A DNA stretch of 64,000 nt from Persephonella sp. IF05-L8 (GTDB lineage Bacteria; Aquificota; Aquificia; Aquificales; Hydrogenothermaceae). Under the pieces are notes generated by a model. The model did not search any database. It saw nothing but the letters and a program-made list of their open reading frames with translations, and was not told the DNA's origin. The stretch is taken from positions 124,001 through 188,000 of the forward strand of contig NZ_JNLJ01000001.1 of assembly GCF_000703045.1 (NCBI RefSeq), read 5' to 3'. How positions within the stretch are numbered: the first letter of the stretch is position 1; each line of letters starts with the position of its first letter. The translations under genes were made by a program, and so were the position numbers. This document shows, piece by piece, positions 10,941 to 19,932 of this stretch.

Positions 10941-11237
10941 ATGCAAGGCGATGCAATGAGCAGTATAGTTGGTGCTGTAATATGGATGATAATTCTTATT
11001 GCCATATTTTATTTCCTACTTTACAGACCACAGCAACAACAAAGGAAAAAACATCAGGAATTTATTAATTCTCTGAAAAAAGGGGACAAAGTTGTTACTT
11101 CAGGGGGCATTATAGGAGAAGTTAAAGCAATTGATGATAAAACTGTTACTCTGAAAGTTTCTGAAGGAACAATGATAAAAGTTCTTAAGTCAGCAATTGC
11201 TGCTCCATTTGAAGAAGAAACTAAAAAAGAAAGTTAA
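10941..11237 (+). CDS. yajC: preprotein translocase accessory subunit YajC
   Basis: YajC is a single-pass inner-membrane protein that associates with SecDF and the SecYEG translocon. Here it has 98 residues: a short N-terminus, one membrane helix (IVGAVIWMIILIAIFYFLLY), the hallmark YRPQQQQRKKH and a cytoplasmic domain with LKKGDKVVTSGGIIGEV. An in-frame TTG two codons upstream is too close to GGAGG, so I use ATG 10941, 6 bases from it. The secD and secF genes are not next to it. Its stop codon overlaps the stop of the convergent phosphoesterase gene. Confidence 0.95.
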   Translation: MQGDAMSSIVGAVIWMIILIAIFYFLLYRPQQQQRKKHQEFINSLKKGDKVVTSGGIIGEVKAIDDKTVTLKVSEGTMIKVLKSAIAAPFEEETKKES

Positions 11238-11962
11238 TCTCTCTTCATTTTCAAAATATTTGCAAATATTTCCGGCAGACCTGCTTTCAGTATGTCTGCC
11301 GCTGCTTTTTCAAAATCATAAGGAACCCTTTTAAACTGGATATATCCTTCATCTGTATCAACTATTGTATAACCTGCCCTTGTATCTCTGTCCCTTGGTT
11401 GACCTACGCTACCAACACTGATTAGATACTGCTCATCTTCTTTTAGAGGATATTTTTCTGACTTTTCGGCAAACACATTTTCATTATTTTTAACAAATAG
11501 TATCTGTAAGTGGGTATGACCGTAAAAACAAAATCTATTGTCAAAACAGGTAAATGTTTCTTTTGCATCTCTTAAAGAGGTCATAAAGCCGTATGTTCCT
11601 GGAACTGTAGGCTCATCGTGGGTGAGGATAAACTCCGGTTCTTCATAAAAGTTTTCAAGGGAATTTATATACTCAAAATCCTTTTCATCTAACATATCAT
11701 AAGTCCAGTCTGCAGACTGTATGGCATAAGGATTTGATACATAAACTTCTCCTGGGTCAGCTACCAGAATATCATGTTCACCTTTTAGCACAATATCACA
11801 GTTTTCCCTGACCCAGTCTAAACACTCTTTAGGGTGTGCCCCGAAATTGATTATATCCCCGAGACAAAATATACGGTCTATCTGGTTTTTTCTTATATCT
11901 TTTTCTACTGCCTCAAGGGCATGGATATTAGAATGTATATCTGAGATTAATGCTATCCTCAT
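11234..11962 (-). CDS. calcineurin-like metallophosphoesterase
   Basis: A 242-residue binuclear-metal phosphoesterase. The metal-binding motifs are in order: SDIHSNIHALEAV (Asp8, His10), GDIINFG near 36, GEHD near 61 where the family norm is GNHD, THDEP near 114, and YGHTH near 143. The Asn-to-Glu change in the third motif is unusual and could alter metal chemistry. The natural substrate cannot be told from sequence; relatives include phosphodiesterases of the YfcE/MJ0936 type. ATGA overlap with the nusB stop suggests translational coupling in the ribH-nusB operon. Confidence 0.88.
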   Translation of the reverse strand: MRIALISDIHSNIHALEAVEKDIRKNQIDRIFCLGDIINFGAHPKECLDWVRENCDIVLKGEHDILVADPGEVYVSNPYAIQSADWTYDMLDEKDFEYINSLENFYEEPEFILTHDEPTVPGTYGFMTSLRDAKETFTCFDNRFCFYGHTHLQILFVKNNENVFAEKSEKYPLKEDEQYLISVGSVGQPRDRDTRAGYTIVDTDEGYIQFKRVPYDFEKAAADILKAGLPEIFANILKMKRD

Positions 11963-12399
11963 ACTTTCACATCTTGCTGATATTTTTTGTAGATGGTGCT
12001 GAGCACTCCATTTATAAATTTCAAACTATCCTCATTATCCAGATAGCATTTTGCAAGGTCTAATATATCAATAAAAACCCTTCCCTTATCTGGCACATCT
12101 GAAAAGACAAGTTCATAGGTTCCAAGCCTGAGTAATGCCCTTTCTGGATATCCTAATCTTTCAAGGCGCCATCCTTTGAGATTTTCTCTGAGTATTTTGT
12201 CTATATCCTCAAGGGCATCCATAATGCCTTTAGCAATAGAATAAGCATACTCCAGAACTTCAGGGGAAAGTTCATCTCTTATGTCTTTTATATGCTCTTC
12301 CAGTATCTCAAATATATCTCCGCCCTTAAGGTCATAGGTATATAGTGTTCTAAATAGTATCTCTCTTGCTTTTTTTCTATATTTACCAGATTTTTCCAT
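11959..12399 (-). CDS. nusB: transcription antitermination factor NusB
   Basis: All-helical RNA-binding protein (146 residues) that forms the boxA complex with NusE/S10 during rRNA transcription. The N-terminal basic helix KYRKKAREILFRTLYTYDL and the C-terminal ERALLRLGTYEL ... SLKFINGVLSTI are family hallmarks. The start overlaps the ribH stop by one base (TAATG). The ribH-nusB order is widespread in bacteria, which supports both assignments. Confidence 0.96.
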   Translation of the reverse strand: MEKSGKYRKKAREILFRTLYTYDLKGGDIFEILEEHIKDIRDELSPEVLEYAYSIAKGIMDALEDIDKILRENLKGWRLERLGYPERALLRLGTYELVFSDVPDKGRVFIDILDLAKCYLDNEDSLKFINGVLSTIYKKYQQDVKV

Positions 12400-12863
12400 T
12401 ATTCCATTCCTTTAATCACATTTACCATTTCTATGGCTGTTAAAGCTGCGTCAAAACCTTTGTTACCCATTTTTGTTCCTGCCCTTTCCACAGCCTGTTC
12501 AATTGTGTCTGTGGTTAATATACCATATGCCACCGGCACTTCTGTTTCAAGGGATACAAGGGCAATTCCTTTTGTAACCTCTGCTGCTACATACTCAAAA
12601 TGGGGTGTTGCTCCTCTGATTACTGCTCCAAGACATATAACTGCGTCATATTTACCTGATTTTGCAGCCTTTTTGGCAATTAAAGGTATCTCAAATGAGC
12701 CGGGAACTCTGATAACAGTAATATTATCTTCTGAGCCACCATGTCTAACAATACAATCAATGGCTCCCTCAAGAAGTTTTTCTGTAATCAGGTTGTTAAA
12801 CCTTCCAACAACTATAGCAAAGTTTAATCCTTCTGCAGATAATTGGCCTTCAATGCTTCTCAT
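12399..12863 (-). CDS. ribH: 6,7-dimethyl-8-ribityllumazine synthase
   Basis: Lumazine synthase condenses the ribitylaminouracil with dihydroxybutanone phosphate in the penultimate step of riboflavin synthesis, usually as an icosahedral capsid. The 154 residues include [22 protein letters not shown] (near 50-58), [16 protein letters not shown] (near 77-92, including the catalytic His) and [11 protein letters not shown]. It starts the ribH-nusB-phosphoesterase run and lies 12 bases after the aminotransferase gene, so it may share that transcript. Confidence 0.97.
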   Translation of the reverse strand: MRSIEGQLSAEGLNFAIVVGRFNNLITEKLLEGAIDCIVRHGGSEDNITVIRVPGSFEIPLIAKKAAKSGKYDAVICLGAVIRGATPHFEYVAAEVTKGIALVSLETEVPVAYGILTTDTIEQAVERAGTKMGNKGFDAALTAIEMVNVIKGME

Positions 12864-12875
12864 CTTTTCACCCTG

Positions 12876-13931
12876 TTATATATTTTTGACCAGATTTTTT
12901 ACTGTTTCTATGATATAAGACACCTCATCATTTTTCAAAGCAGGATGAACAGGGATTGCAAAAATCTCTTTTGTTACTTTTTCCCCGAAGCTGCAATCCA
13001 GATGCTCTGCATTTCTAAGCTGGTGAAGGGTGTATTCATAGTAAATTCTTGCACCTATACCCTTTTCAATAAGCTTTTCAACTATTGTATCCCTGTCAGG
13101 ATGCCTTAAAGCATATATATGGTAAACATGTTTTCTTCCTTCCTCTTCCTTTGGAAGAATAAGCCCGGGAAGGTCTTTGAATTCTTCATTATATAGCTGG
13201 GCGATTTTTCTTCTTTTCTCATTCATTTCATCCAGCTTTTTAAGCTGCCAGTATCCGATACCTGCCTGAAACTCAGTAATTCTCAGATTTAAAGCAGGAT
13301 GGTTTCCAAATTCTATCCAGTTTGAAATTCTTTCATCTATTGCGATACTGTTTGTGAGAATTGCTCCACCTTCTCCCATTGCAACATTTTTTGAAGCATA
13401 AAAACTAAATGTAGATATATCACCAAGATTTCCTGCTTTTTTGCCTTTGTATTCTGCTCCGTGTGCCTGTGCTGCATCCTCCAGGACATAAATCCCCTTT
13501 GGTTCACAGATTGCCTTTATTTTATCCATATCTGCAGGCTGTCCAAATAAATGAACAGGTATAACAACCTTTGGTTTATATTTTTCAACAGCCTGTTCCA
13601 GCTGGAATGGGTCTATGCAGTAGTCCTCTCCTACATCAACAACAACTGGAGTTCCACCTGCAAGGATAACAGCGTCTATTGTTGCCATAAAGCTAAGGGA
13701 TGGAACAATTACTATGTCATCCTTACTATTTATCCCCAATGCTTTTAAGGCAATATAAAGTGCAGCTGTGCCACTACATACAGGATGACAAAAGGATGCC
13801 CCTATGTAATTGCTAAATTCTTCTTTAAATTTTAAAGTCCATTTTCCTCTGGTTATCTGACCACTTCTGATAATTTCCATTACCGTTTTTTCTTCTTCAG
13901 CTCCAAAAACAGGTTTTATTATTGGTATCAT
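12876..13931 (-). CDS. DegT/DnrJ/EryC1/StrS family sugar aminotransferase (GnnB-like candidate)
   Basis: PLP-dependent aminotransferase (351 residues) of the nucleotide-sugar class. It shows SGTAALYIALKALG near 53-66, EDAAQAHGAEYKGKKAG near 151-167, and SFYASKNVAMGEGG with the PLP-binding Lys near 180. It is preceded by a Gfo/Idh/MocA oxidoreductase. That dehydrogenase-aminotransferase pair is the arrangement of GnnA-GnnB, which make UDP-GlcNAc3N for lipid A containing diaminoglucose, a lipid A type known from Aquifex. The same pairing occurs in WbpB/WbpE-type pathways, so the substrate is inference. Confidence 0.85.
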   Translation of the reverse strand: MIPIIKPVFGAEEEKTVMEIIRSGQITRGKWTLKFKEEFSNYIGASFCHPVCSGTAALYIALKALGINSKDDIVIVPSLSFMATIDAVILAGGTPVVVDVGEDYCIDPFQLEQAVEKYKPKVVIPVHLFGQPADMDKIKAICEPKGIYVLEDAAQAHGAEYKGKKAGNLGDISTFSFYASKNVAMGEGGAILTNSIAIDERISNWIEFGNHPALNLRITEFQAGIGYWQLKKLDEMNEKRRKIAQLYNEEFKDLPGLILPKEEEGRKHVYHIYALRHPDRDTIVEKLIEKGIGARIYYEYTLHQLRNAEHLDCSFGEKVTKEIFAIPVHPALKNDEVSYIIETVKNLVKNI

Positions 13932-13941
13932 CTTCTCTCCT

Positions 13942-14757
13942 TTATATTGAGAATTTATTGAACTCTTTAAGAATGTTTAATGCTCTATAGGCACTTTCAA
14001 AGGCAGGTTTTGTGAGAAATTCTGAAATCATTAATTCCAGCTTATCCATATTATCCTTTTCTTTTACTGTTCCATCCGGATAAATAATCTTATCTTCTGC
14101 AAAATTGAGTTTTATTTCATGGTTTTTATTTTTTAATATCCATTCTCTTCTTAAAAAATCATGGCTCCATGCTACCTGTAAGAAAAATTCACCAGACTGG
14201 GTTTCTCCATGGATATCAAATATATCTCCTCTGTCTTTTACAGACTTTAATCTGAAATCTCCGAACAGATAGTTCATTATATAAAGGTCATGCCAGGCAA
14301 GGTCATAAAAGGGGTTTATATATCCTCTACCAAGGTTAAGTCTGTAGGCTTCTATTTTTTCTATATCTTTTTGAACGTCAAAATTTCTTACTATATTGGA
14401 TTTTAGTTCAATTTCTGAAACTGCAAGAACTGCCTCATTTTTTTTGGCAAATTCTATGGCATCCTCAAGCTCTGAAGGTTTCATAGATGGGGGTTTTTCA
14501 ATCATAACATTAATACCCCTTTCAAGAGCCTTTCTGGCAAGTGGAATATGTGAGAGTGGGTCTGTTGCTATGAAAAGAGATTTTATATTTTCTTTTTTTA
14601 AAGCTTCATCTAAATCTGTATATTTTGGAAATTTATCAGGAAATTCGGCAAGTCTTTTTGCATCAAGGTCTATCAAAACAGCATCAAGGCCAAGTGTATC
14701 AAATTTGTTCACATACTTTGAACCCATATTCCCGGTGCCAACAATACCTACTTTCAA
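13942..14757 (-). CDS. Gfo/Idh/MocA family NAD-dependent oxidoreductase (GnnA-like candidate)
   Basis: The 271-residue protein begins with a Rossmann fold (MKVGIVGTGNMGSKYV) and carries the family EKPPSMKP motif near residue 90, including the conserved Lys, and WHDLYIMNYL near 160. This short form lacks part of the C-terminal sheet seen in longer members of 320-plus residues. The start codon is TTG with GGAGG 7 bases upstream. It lies 10 bases before the sugar aminotransferase gene. Together they would oxidise the 3-position of a nucleotide sugar and then aminate it. A glucose-fructose oxidoreductase-like role in another pathway cannot be excluded. Confidence 0.8.
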   Translation of the reverse strand: MKVGIVGTGNMGSKYVNKFDTLGLDAVLIDLDAKRLAEFPDKFPKYTDLDEALKKENIKSLFIATDPLSHIPLARKALERGINVMIEKPPSMKPSELEDAIEFAKKNEAVLAVSEIELKSNIVRNFDVQKDIEKIEAYRLNLGRGYINPFYDLAWHDLYIMNYLFGDFRLKSVKDRGDIFDIHGETQSGEFFLQVAWSHDFLRREWILKNKNHEIKLNFAEDKIIYPDGTVKEKDNMDKLELMISEFLTKPAFESAYRALNILKEFNKFSI

Positions 14758-14857
14758 AAAAATTCCTCCTGTGGCTTTTAAATATTTTCCAAAATTAATA
14801 AAGCAAAAAACATGCCTATATTAACAGATTGGAAAATAAGAATTTTTTAAGAAAAAC

Positions 14858-14875
14858 TTTTGCAATTTTGCAAAA
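14858..14875. promoter_or_regulatory. perfect palindrome TTTTGCAA-TT-TTGCAAAA
   Basis: An 18-bp perfect inverted repeat lies 2 bases beyond the dapA stop and about 100 bases upstream of the Gfo/Idh gene. With only two central bases it is more likely a protein-binding site than a hairpin. Its half-site resembles the TTTGCAAA units at metF and the TonB receptor. Confidence 0.45.
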
Positions 14876-14877
14876 AT

Positions 14878-15759
14878 CTATGTGACTAAGCCATACTCTT
14901 TTAGCACCTGTTTAAGTTTTTCCTCGTTTTCTTTTTTCATATAGTAAAGTGGAAGTCTCATCTCTATATCATCTATTAAGCCCATAAGATACGCCGCTGT
15001 TTTTACAGGGATAGGGTTAGTTTCTATGAATAATGTTTTAAATAATTTCCAGTATTTGTCATGGATTTTCCTTGCTTCCTCAAAATTACCTTCAAGTGCC
15101 AATCTGCACATCTCAGAAATATCTTTTGGCACAAGGTTGTTTGCAACAGATATAACACCTTTTGCCCCAACTGCCATCATTGGAAGAGTAAGTGCATCGT
15201 CTCCTGAAAGTATAATAACATCTGGATTTGTTAGGGCTATCTGTTCAGACACCCTTGCCACATTTCCAGTTGCTTCCTTAAGACCTATTACATTTGGAAA
15301 GTCTGCATAAAGTCTTGCAAAGGTTTCAGGAAGCATATCCGTTCCAGTTCTTGATGGGATGTTATATAAAATTAATGGGATGTTAGTTTCTTCACAGATT
15401 GCTTTAAAATGCTGATAAATTCCTTCCTGTGTAGGTTTATTGTAATACGGAACTATCTGAAGAGAACCATCTGCTCCAGCTTTTTCTGCAGATTTAGTTA
15501 ATGCTATTGCTTCATGTGTAGCATTCGCACCTGTTCCTGCAATAATTGGTATTCTTTTGTCTGCATACTCAACAGCAAGATTTATCAGTTCCTCATGCTC
15601 AGGAAAAGTTAATGTAGCTGATTCTCCTGTTGTTCCAGCCACAACAATTGCATCTGTTCCATTTTCAACATGAAAATCTATAAGATTTTTCAGGGATTTT
15701 CTGTCTATAGAACCATCCTTAAATGGTGTTATAAGTGCTACTATTGAGCCTTTAAACAT
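14878..15759 (-). CDS. dapA: 4-hydroxy-tetrahydrodipicolinate synthase
   Basis: DapA condenses pyruvate with aspartate semialdehyde, the first committed step to diaminopimelate and lysine. The 293-residue TIM barrel has VAGTTGESATL near 40-50, LYNIPSRTG near 131 with the catalytic Tyr, and GLKEATGN with the Schiff-base Lys near 160. The length is standard. CGGAGGTAAT precedes the ATG. It is divergent from mreB. The later pathway gene dapD is 47 kb away in the same window. Confidence 0.97.
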   Translation of the reverse strand: MFKGSIVALITPFKDGSIDRKSLKNLIDFHVENGTDAIVVAGTTGESATLTFPEHEELINLAVEYADKRIPIIAGTGANATHEAIALTKSAEKAGADGSLQIVPYYNKPTQEGIYQHFKAICEETNIPLILYNIPSRTGTDMLPETFARLYADFPNVIGLKEATGNVARVSEQIALTNPDVIILSGDDALTLPMMAVGAKGVISVANNLVPKDISEMCRLALEGNFEEARKIHDKYWKLFKTLFIETNPIPVKTAAYLMGLIDDIEMRLPLYYMKKENEEKLKQVLKEYGLVT

Positions 15760-15847
15760 AATTACCTCCGTCTTGAGAAATTTATATCTAATAATAGTTT
15801 ATAATATATTTGCCAATTTATCTTAACTCAAATAATCTGGAGGGATT

Positions 15848-16888
15848 ATGTTTTTAGACAGGTTAATCGGTGCTTTTTCCAATGATATCGGTATTGACCT
15901 TGGAACTGCAAATACCCTTGTTTTTGTAAAAGGAAAAGGGATTGTTTTGTCTGAACCATCAATAGTTTCACAGGACACAAGAACTGGCAATGTAATTGCT
16001 GTGGGAATAGAATCCAAGCAGATGATTGGAAAAACACCTAAGGAAATAGAAGTTATCAGGCCATTAAAAGATGGAGTTATAGCAGATTTTGATGTAACAC
16101 AAGAAATGCTCAAATATTTTATTAGAAAAGTTCATTCCAATACAGCTTTATCCAAAATACTAAGACCAAGGCCAAGGGTAATAATAGGAGTTCCTTCAGG
16201 GATAACAACTGTTGAAAAAAGAGCAGTTATTGATGCTGCAAAGCAGTCTGGCGCAAGGGAGGTATTTTTAATTGCTGAGCCTATGGCGGCAGCTTTAGGT
16301 GCAGGACTTCCAATACAGGAACCTGGGGGAAATATGATAGTTGATATTGGTGGAGGAACATCTGAAATAGCCGTTATATCCCTTTCAGGTCTTGTTTTAT
16401 CTGAAAGTATAAAAATAGCCGGCGATGAGATGAATGAGGCTATCATTCAATTTATGAAGAGAAAACATAATCTTCTAATAGGTGAACAATCTGCAGAAAG
16501 GATAAAGATAGAGCTTGGTTCTGCATATCCTACAGACAGGGATAGTAAAACTATGGTTGTTCCTGGTAGAGACCTGCGAGGTCTTCCAAGTAGTGTAGAA
16601 ATCAAAGGTGAAGAAATCAGGCAGGCTCTTGAAAATGTTGTCCAGAGTATAGTAAATGCTGTTAGGCTTGCCCTTGAAAAAACTCCGCCTGAATTATCTG
16701 CTGACATTGTAGAAAGGGGCATTGTTCTTGCTGGCGGCGGTGCATTACTGCATGGACTTGATATAAGGCTTAGAGAGGAAACAAACCTTCCTGTTTATTA
16801 CTGTGATGACCCACTTACCGCCGTTGCCCGTGGTATCGGAATGGCTTTAAATGATATTGACTTGATAAAAAGAATTTCATTCCAGTAA
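15848..16888 (+). CDS. mreB: rod shape-determining protein MreB
   Basis: Bacterial actin (346 residues) that forms membrane-bound filaments guiding lateral wall synthesis. The N-terminal MFLDRLIGAF is the amphipathic membrane helix. GIDLGTANT (16-24) is phosphate loop 1 and DIGGGTSE near 163 is loop 2; LAGGGALLHGL near 298 closes the nucleotide pocket. GGAGGG precedes the ATG. It is the first gene of mreB-mreC-mreD-mrdA-rodA, all overlapping, so the elongasome core is made from one transcript. A TATAAT lies at 15800-15805, but I see no good -35 with it. Confidence 0.98.
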   Translation: MFLDRLIGAFSNDIGIDLGTANTLVFVKGKGIVLSEPSIVSQDTRTGNVIAVGIESKQMIGKTPKEIEVIRPLKDGVIADFDVTQEMLKYFIRKVHSNTALSKILRPRPRVIIGVPSGITTVEKRAVIDAAKQSGAREVFLIAEPMAAALGAGLPIQEPGGNMIVDIGGGTSEIAVISLSGLVLSESIKIAGDEMNEAIIQFMKRKHNLLIGEQSAERIKIELGSAYPTDRDSKTMVVPGRDLRGLPSSVEIKGEEIRQALENVVQSIVNAVRLALEKTPPELSADIVERGIVLAGGGALLHGLDIRLREETNLPVYYCDDPLTAVARGIGMALNDIDLIKRISFQ

Positions 16889-17697
16889 TGAGAAAAAAGT
16901 TTGCTCTTATTGGTCTGGTTATTATTCTTATTATTGGAGGGGGGCTATTTGTTGTAAGAACAGAGTTTGTTAAGGGATTAGCTCTAAATGTTTCTTATCC
17001 TTTTATGTATACCTTTGATAAAATAAGCAGTTTTCTGGATTATATATCTCAAATGGTTTCATCAAAAACCCAGCTTATTCAGGAAAATAACCAGCTTCAG
17101 AAGAAAATAGAGCTTTTAAAAGCCCAGATAATTTATCTTAAAAGACTTGAAGATGAAAACACAAAACTGAAAAAACAGCTTAATGTTGTTGATAGATATC
17201 CTGATTTTAAACTCATAACAGGAAGAATTATAGGCTATTCACCTGATAACTGGAGTGAATATGTAATTATAAATCTTGGAAAAAAAGATGGAATAAAAGA
17301 AGGGAATATTGTTGTTTCAAATGGATATTTATTTGGTCAGGTATATCAGGTAGGGGAATTTTCCTCATCCATTATTCTGATTTCTGATAAAAATTTTAGA
17401 ATTTCTGCCAGATGTAAAAAAACAGGAGAATTTGTTTTATTTCAAGGAAAGAATGAGAAGGAAGGGCAATTAATTTTTGTTAAACCTGAACAGGATATAC
17501 GGATAGGTGATTTTGTAGAAACTTCAGGAATAGAAAATAAAATCCCAGAAGGAATTCCCATAGGTGAAATATCCTCAATTTCCTATGAAGAGGGAAATTT
17601 TTACAAAAATGTTAAAGTATCACTTAAAATCAATCCATTTAAAACCGAATACGTGGTTGTATTCATACCAGTTTTACAGGATGAGGCAAAAAAATGA
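16888..17697 (+). CDS. mreC: rod shape-determining protein MreC
   Basis: Periplasmic elongasome scaffold (269 residues): one N-terminal membrane helix (FALIGLVIILIIGGGLFVV), a coiled coil around residues 65-105 and the double beta-barrel domain after it, with GRIIGYSPDNWSEYVIINLGKKDGI as the family core. The ATG overlaps the mreB stop by one base (TAATG). MreC contacts PBP2, encoded two genes downstream, and activates it. Confidence 0.96.
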   Translation: MRKKFALIGLVIILIIGGGLFVVRTEFVKGLALNVSYPFMYTFDKISSFLDYISQMVSSKTQLIQENNQLQKKIELLKAQIIYLKRLEDENTKLKKQLNVVDRYPDFKLITGRIIGYSPDNWSEYVIINLGKKDGIKEGNIVVSNGYLFGQVYQVGEFSSSIILISDKNFRISARCKKTGEFVLFQGKNEKEGQLIFVKPEQDIRIGDFVETSGIENKIPEGIPIGEISSISYEEGNFYKNVKVSLKINPFKTEYVVVFIPVLQDEAKK

Positions 17698-18143
17698 AAT
17701 TTTATTTGCTGGGGATTATTTTACTTTTGCTTCAATCCTCAGTTTTTATAAAAGTATTTTCTTACAATGGAATAATTCCTGATTTTTTAACAATTTTTAT
17801 AATACTTTATACTTTAAGGAACAATCTTAAAAATTCTTTGAAACTTGCTATATTTTTAGGTATTTTGCAAGATTTACTTTCTCCAATAGGTCTTATTTTT
17901 AACACAATAACAAAATCCCTTATAGTTCTTGTTACTTTTGCTTTTAAGGATAAATTTTATTACTCCTCACTTTTGATAAAAGGAGTTCTAATTCTGGTCG
18001 TTACTGCTATTGATGTTGGGATAAAAAGTGCATTGATTTTTTTCAAAACAGGAATTTTTGAGTTATCATACCAGCATCTTATATATTTTTTACTAAATCT
18101 TTCAGTATTTTATGCGGTTAGTTTTTTAGATGAAAATAGATAG
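17694..18143 (+). CDS. mreD: rod shape-determining protein MreD
   Basis: A 149-residue integral membrane protein with about five hydrophobic helices and few charged residues in between. Sequence conservation in this family is low; the assignment rests on the hydrophobic profile, ILLLLQSSVFIKVFSYNGIIPDFLTIF at the start typical of MreD, and its place between mreC and mrdA. The start overlaps mreC (ATGA) and its 3' end overlaps mrdA by 14 bases. Confidence 0.9.
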   Translation: MKFYLLGIILLLLQSSVFIKVFSYNGIIPDFLTIFIILYTLRNNLKNSLKLAIFLGILQDLLSPIGLIFNTITKSLIVLVTFAFKDKFYYSSLLIKGVLILVVTAIDVGIKSALIFFKTGIFELSYQHLIYFLLNLSVFYAVSFLDENR

Positions 18144-19932
18144 GGTAAAAGTTTTAATAGCTTTTTTTCTAATAGGATTTTCTATACTTGCAGGGAGACT
18201 GGTATATCTCCAAATCATAAAAGGCAACTATTACAGAGAAATCTCAGAAAAAAATCATATCAGAATATTAATCCAAAATGCCCCACGGGGAAAAATATAC
18301 GACAGGAACGGTATTCTCCTTGCTTATGATGTTCCCACCTATCAGATATATACCTTTCCATATATGGTAAAGAAAAAGAAAAAGCTAAATCGTTTATTAA
18401 AAGCCTTAAATGAGATACTTGATATCCAGTTAGATGAAAAAACTATTAATAGGATAAAAAAAGGATATGCAAATAAAGTCATAATTGCCAAAAATCTATC
18501 AGAAGAGCAAATTCAGAAATTTTTTAACAACTGGATGGAATTTGAAGGGCTCTTTCTGGAAGTTCAGCCACGAAGAGTTTACACAGAATATGCCAGATAT
18601 ATGCCCCACCTCCTCGGATATGTAGGATATCCTTCTAAAAAAGAACTTCAAAATATAGAAAATATCACACCTGATACATTAATAGGAAAAAGCGGTGTTG
18701 AAAAAATATTTGATAAATATCTGAGAGGAGAATATGGGGCAAAGGCTGTTATGGTAGATGCACGGGGAAGAATTAAGAAAATTTTATGGGAAAGACAGCC
18801 TAAAAGAGGAAACGATATTTATTTGACTGTAGATGCAAGAATTCAAAAACTGGCTTATAAATCATTTGAAAACTCAGGTCAAAAATCAGGTGCAGTTATT
18901 ATTGTTAATCCATATAACTATGAAATCCTGGCATTGCTAAGTTATCCTGTATATGACATACAGAAATTTTCTGATGGTTTAACTGCAAAGGAATGGAACA
19001 CTTTATTAAAAAACAAATATAAACCATTATTCAATAAAGCTCTTTATGGACTGTATCCTCCAGGCTCAATATTTAAAATAACTGTTTCCCTTGCAGCCCT
19101 TCAGGAAGGAGTTATTTCTCCTTACCAGAAAATATTCAGCGGAGCCAGATTTAAGATAGGTAAATGGGTTTATAGAAACTGGAACCCTGCAGGTTGTGGA
19201 AAAATAAATGTTGTAAGGGCACTGGAAATGTCCTGTGATACCTACTTTTATCAGGTTGGGGTAAAACTGGGAGCAGAAAAGATTAGTTATTACGCCAGAT
19301 TATTTGGTATAGGTGAAAGGCTAAATCCTCAACTGGAAAAAAGAACAGCCAGAGTTCCTGACCCACAATGGAAGCTCTCTCACATAGGAGAACCATGGTA
19401 TTTAGGGGATACTGTTAACTACAGTATTGGTCAGGGATTTCTGGCAATAACCCCTTTTGACAGCACAAAAATACTTGTCCCTGTTGTAAATGGTGGAAAA
19501 GTTTTCAAACCTAAACTACTAAAAGCATATTTTGACACCCAGAAAAGAAAATTCATAGAAACAGAGCCCCAAATAATAAGGAAATTAGATATAAAAAAGT
19601 TTTACTACAACATTATAAAATTAGGGCTCTATAAAGTTGTTTATGGAAGAAAAGGAACAGCACAAATTCTAAAAGATGCTCCCGTAAAAAATGCAGGAAA
19701 AACAGGAACAGCACAGGTATTCAGACACAAAAAAATCAAACAGGAAATTGAGAAATGGGAACTTCAAAACCACGCATGGTTTATTGATTTTGCACCGTAT
19801 TATAAACCTAAATTTGTGATATCTGTTTTTGTTGAACACGGAATAGGAGGAAGTAAAACGGCAGCACCAATAACAAAGGAAATTATAGAAAGACTTTATC
19901 AGGAAGGATTATTTAATGAAGTTCAGAAATAA
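18130..19932 (+). CDS. mrdA: penicillin-binding protein 2 (peptidoglycan transpeptidase)
   Basis: Class B penicillin-binding protein (600 residues) that crosslinks lateral-wall peptidoglycan with RodA. There is one N-terminal membrane helix (VLIAFFLIGFSILAGRLVYL) and a pedestal domain with RGKIYDRNG near 55. The transpeptidase motifs are SxxK (PPGSIFK, active Ser near 312), SCDT near 363 and KTGTAQ near 522. It overlaps mreD upstream and rodA downstream, so stoichiometric synthesis with its partner is likely. Confidence 0.97.
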   Translation: MKIDRVKVLIAFFLIGFSILAGRLVYLQIIKGNYYREISEKNHIRILIQNAPRGKIYDRNGILLAYDVPTYQIYTFPYMVKKKKKLNRLLKALNEILDIQLDEKTINRIKKGYANKVIIAKNLSEEQIQKFFNNWMEFEGLFLEVQPRRVYTEYARYMPHLLGYVGYPSKKELQNIENITPDTLIGKSGVEKIFDKYLRGEYGAKAVMVDARGRIKKILWERQPKRGNDIYLTVDARIQKLAYKSFENSGQKSGAVIIVNPYNYEILALLSYPVYDIQKFSDGLTAKEWNTLLKNKYKPLFNKALYGLYPPGSIFKITVSLAALQEGVISPYQKIFSGARFKIGKWVYRNWNPAGCGKINVVRALEMSCDTYFYQVGVKLGAEKISYYARLFGIGERLNPQLEKRTARVPDPQWKLSHIGEPWYLGDTVNYSIGQGFLAITPFDSTKILVPVVNGGKVFKPKLLKAYFDTQKRKFIETEPQIIRKLDIKKFYYNIIKLGLYKVVYGRKGTAQILKDAPVKNAGKTGTAQVFRHKKIKQEIEKWELQNHAWFIDFAPYYKPKFVISVFVEHGIGGSKTAAPITKEIIERLYQEGLFNEVQK

